Source: Chloroflexota bacterium (GTDB lineage Bacteria; Chloroflexota; Anaerolineae; Promineifilales; Promineifilaceae). From it: a stretch of 7,784 nucleotides of DNA. Below are positions 6,026-7,784 of this stretch, piece after piece. Within the stretch, counting starts at the first letter, position 1. Every line of letters begins with the position of its first letter. The notes beneath the pieces were generated by a model. The model ran no database searches and was not told the origin of the DNA. It saw only the letters and a program-made list of their open reading frames with translations. The translations under genes and the position numbers were made by a program. Where the stretch lies: NCBI GenBank assembly GCA_003519205.1, contig DOXE01000446.1:800-8583 (forward strand). The letters are read 5' to 3'.

Positions 6026-6054
6026 TTGACATATCAGTGCAGCACAGCTATATT
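6026..6054 (+). promoter_or_regulatory. Consensus sigma70-type promoter for the ABC ATPase gene
   Basis: Perfect -35 TTGACA (6026-6031), a 17-base spacer, and -10 TATATT (6049-6054, five of six). The predicted start is near 6061, leaving a leader of about 77 bases before GTG 6138. It begins only eight bases after the Ser/Thr kinase stop, and I see no terminator for the kinase between them, so the kinase transcript may run through. The leader matches no riboswitch that I recognise. Confidence 0.8.
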
Positions 6055-6123
6055 TTTAAGTGTGTTTTGCCCCGAAGAATTTTGGACGAGGACCCGATTC
6101 TAATTGACGCGAAGAGCCTAGAA

Positions 6124-6132
6124 AAGGAGGTG
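6124..6132 (+). promoter_or_regulatory. Very strong Shine-Dalgarno deciding a GTG start
   Basis: AAGGAGGTG is close to the full complement of the 16S rRNA 3' end, and the GGAGG core sits seven bases before GTG 6138. It is by far the strongest ribosome binding site in the window and fixes the GTG start. Confidence 0.92.
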
Positions 6133-6137
6133 GCTTT

Positions 6138-7238
6138 GTGGCTAGTGTAACCTATCGAAATGTGTACAAGCGATTCGGCGATTTCACGGCTGTCGAGGAT
6201 TTAAGTATCGAAGTAGCTGATAAAGAATTCGTCGTCTTCGTAGGTCCTTCAGGTTGTGGCAAATCGACCAGCCTCAGAATGCTGGCCGGATTGGAGGAGA
6301 TTTCTGAAGGCGAAATACTCATTGGCGATCGGGTTGTAAATGATGTCCCACCTAAAGATCGTGACATCGCCATGGTGTTTCAGTCATATGCCCTCTATCC
6401 TCACATGTCCGTCTATGACAATATGGCGTTTGGATTGAAATTGCGTAAAACGCCTAAGAATGAAATTGACAGGCGTGTGAATGAGGCGGCAGATATTCTA
6501 GGTTTAACAACCCTCCTGGATCGGAAACCAAAGGCGCTATCTGGTGGCCAAAGACAACGAGTTGCCGTTGGCCGGGCGATTGTGCGCGAACCTGATGTGT
6601 TTCTTATGGATGAGCCACTTTCAAACCTGGATGCCAAACTTCGGGTATCAGCTCGAGCAAATATCTCGAAGTTGCATAAACGACTAGGTACGACATTTAT
6701 TTACGTCACCCATGACCAGGTGGAAGCGATGACCATGGGTGACAGAATCATGGTTATTAGTGATGGTATCCTCCAGCAGATCGACACACCACGTAATCTA
6801 TACAATACCCCGAACAATGTATTCGTTGCTGGGTTCATTGGTAGCCCGAGCATGAATTTCTTCGATGCAACCCTTGTCGGAGAAGAAGGTAAATTGTTTG
6901 TCGACACTGGTGATTTTCGCGTCCATGTACCCGAAGGGCGAAAGAAGGCCTATGGGGATTACGTTGGGAAGGAAGTGATATTTGGGATCCGCCCGGAAAA
7001 CATTCATGCCACTCCCTATGTTCCCCCAAACATCGATGCATCGCCGGTGAAAGCCAATGTCGAGGTAATAGAACTATTAGGTCATGAGCTTCATCTATTT
7101 CTCAATTCAGGGAAAAATAGTTTTGTTGCCATTGTCGATACACGCTTGGCACCGTCAGTTGGAAACGATGTCGATCTAGTCGTGAATGTCGATCAAATGC
7201 ATCTTTTCAACAAGGATACTGAAGCAGCCATTCGCTGA
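6138..7238 (+). CDS. ugpC: ABC transporter ATP-binding protein, UgpC/MalK/MsmX type (CUT1 sugar importers)
   Basis: Cytosolic ATPase that would power import of sugars, glycerol-3-phosphate or oligosaccharides by docking on a permease pair. The 366 residues match the usual length of the family. Nucleotide-binding domain: Walker [10 protein letters not shown] (36-44), Q-loop Gln82 in FQSYALYPH, signature LSGGQRQR (134-141), Walker B VFLMDEP (154-160), D-loop SNLD (162-165), H-loop His192. The MalK/TOBE-type C-terminal domain (about 235-366) has the family marks GSPSMNFF (236-242 region) and GIRPENI (283-289). The start is GTG 6138, set by a very strong Shine-Dalgarno. No permease or substrate-binding gene is in the window, and it has its own promoter and terminator. 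It is therefore probably a shared ATPase in the manner of Bacillus MsmX (inference). The symbol marks the family only; the substrate is not determined. Confidence 0.95.
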   Translation: MASVTYRNVYKRFGDFTAVEDLSIEVADKEFVVFVGPSGCGKSTSLRMLAGLEEISEGEILIGDRVVNDVPPKDRDIAMVFQSYALYPHMSVYDNMAFGLKLRKTPKNEIDRRVNEAADILGLTTLLDRKPKALSGGQRQRVAVGRAIVREPDVFLMDEPLSNLDAKLRVSARANISKLHKRLGTTFIYVTHDQVEAMTMGDRIMVISDGILQQIDTPRNLYNTPNNVFVAGFIGSPSMNFFDATLVGEEGKLFVDTGDFRVHVPEGRKKAYGDYVGKEVIFGIRPENIHATPYVPPNIDASPVKANVEVIELLGHELHLFLNSGKNSFVAIVDTRLAPSVGNDVDLVVNVDQMHLFNKDTEAAIR

Positions 7239-7256
7239 TGGTAATTAATGATTGAT

Positions 7257-7293
7257 AAATAAAGCCGCTGCTGCCTCAGCAGCGGCTTTATTT
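7257..7293 (+). terminator. 17-bp perfect hairpin terminator, possibly bidirectional
   Basis: The left arm AAATAAAGCCGCTGCTG (7257-7273) is the exact reverse complement of the right arm (7277-7293) around a three-base CCT loop. A GC-rich core next to the loop, with A-rich left and T-rich right flanks, is the classic intrinsic terminator layout. It lies 18 bases after the ATPase stop. The A-tract side would also act as a T-tract on the minus strand, but no minus-strand gene is seen downstream to need it. Confidence 0.95.
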
Positions 7294-7321
7294 CTGCCTC
7301 GAAAATTAACGAATTATTTCC

Positions 7322-7705
7322 ATGCCTGAGGCGAACCATCAAGTTGGCGAGATATTCCGGGTTCAATTCGTTTGGAGAATTCCAGACGGTGACTTTTTGA
7401 GAGCTATTTTTACAGCAGAAGTGCTGTTGCAAGATGATGTTTCAGACAAGTATGTCGTCCGCCTAGCGCAATTCGTTGCTGGCCGACAGGAAGCTCCAGA
7501 TGGTTCGGCGAGGCCATTAGAAAATGTTGCCAGGGATTATTGGGCTTTAGTAAACCAACTTGAAGATCGGAAGATTTCGTTGGCATTTGAAGCGGATGAC
7601 GGCCGGCCCCTCTGGCTTAGGTTGGAAACGTTAACGGGTGAGCATAATTTCTTCAGGCGCCTCAACGAGTTGCCCCCACAGTTTCAAGATTGGCAAGTAG
7701 ATTAG
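7322..7705 (+). CDS. Small soluble protein of unknown function
   Basis: I do not recognise this 127-residue protein. It has no cysteine, no signal peptide and no membrane span, and a mild excess of acidic residues. The N-terminal half alternates hydrophobic and polar residues (FRVQFVWRI, FLRAIFTAEVLLQDD, KYVVRLAQFVAG), which suggests beta strands. The middle segment (ENVARDYWALVNQLEDR) reads as a helix, and a short strand (ISLAFEADD) and a Trp-containing segment (PLWLRLETL) follow. It is complete, from ATG 7322 to TAG 7705. No Shine-Dalgarno precedes the ATG, and it is separated from the ATPase gene by a strong terminator, so it needs its own promoter, which I cannot place with confidence. 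Codon use looks like its neighbours, supporting a real gene. Confidence 0.72.
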   Translation: MPEANHQVGEIFRVQFVWRIPDGDFLRAIFTAEVLLQDDVSDKYVVRLAQFVAGRQEAPDGSARPLENVARDYWALVNQLEDRKISLAFEADDGRPLWLRLETLTGEHNFFRRLNELPPQFQDWQVD

Positions 7706-7784
7706 CAAAAATCGTTCAAATGTTTGTGCCGATATTCGTGTGAAGCGATAATCAATCAAAGAGTCGGCGCCACATATTAGTTTG
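7706..7784. other. Terminal non-coding stretch, nothing identified
   Basis: Seventy-nine bases after the last stop. It has no open frame of note, no hairpin followed by a T run and no clear promoter. It may be the upstream region of a gene beyond the window. Confidence 0.5.

Noticed and set aside
6061..6137. The 77-base ATPase leader as a riboswitch or attenuator
   Set aside because: No conserved aptamer motif, leader peptide or terminator/antiterminator pair was recognisable.
7193..7432. Minus-strand open frame of 79 codons spanning the hairpin at 7257-7293
   Set aside because: It runs through a strong terminator and overlaps two plus-strand genes, and the translation is not protein-like.
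7723..7773. GCCGA and TCGGC near the right edge as a hairpin
   Set aside because: A five-base stem with a loop of more than 30 bases and no T run is not meaningful.

Overview
The window reads like a chromosomal segment of a Chloroflexota bacterium, probably Anaerolineae-like. This is inference from gene content: a cytosolic GAF-PAS histidine kinase, a CpXC zinc-ribbon protein with a long helical tail, an FHA/winged-helix regulator, a membrane-tethered Ser/Thr kinase, and a shared-type sugar ABC ATPase. No ribosomal or other strong phylogenetic marker is present. Base composition looks moderate and even, and I see no insertion sequence, phage gene, CRISPR array or plasmid function.

Layout, left to right. 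The 3' part of a tRNA-Leu (anticodon CAG) ends at 59 and is followed by a hairpin terminator. Then comes a single-span membrane protein with three copies of a 38-40 residue acidic-then-basic motif, closed by a strong intrinsic terminator. Next are a soluble histidine kinase with no response regulator beside it and, 66 bases downstream on the same strand, the CpXC protein. The CpXC gene runs head-on into the FHA/winged-helix regulator on the minus strand; the two stop codons share one CTAG. The regulator is divergent from a Ser/Thr kinase across an 82-base gap whose centre, ATTATAAT, is a -10 box on both strands. A consensus sigma70-type promoter just after the kinase drives an ABC transporter ATPase with a very strong ribosome binding site. 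A 17-bp perfect hairpin follows it, then a 127-residue protein I do not recognise.

How the parts may work together. The most suggestive unit is the divergent pair at 4307-6017. A Ser/Thr kinase with intact catalytic residues faces a regulator that has a phosphothreonine-binding FHA domain and an OmpR-type DNA-binding domain but no receiver domain. The mycobacterial PknH-EmbR pair is the nearest known logic, with domain order and kinase topology different here. The histidine kinase and CpXC protein may form a second small unit. The ABC ATPase has no permease or binding protein here, so it probably serves transporters encoded elsewhere. No stretch over 300 bases lacks a gene.
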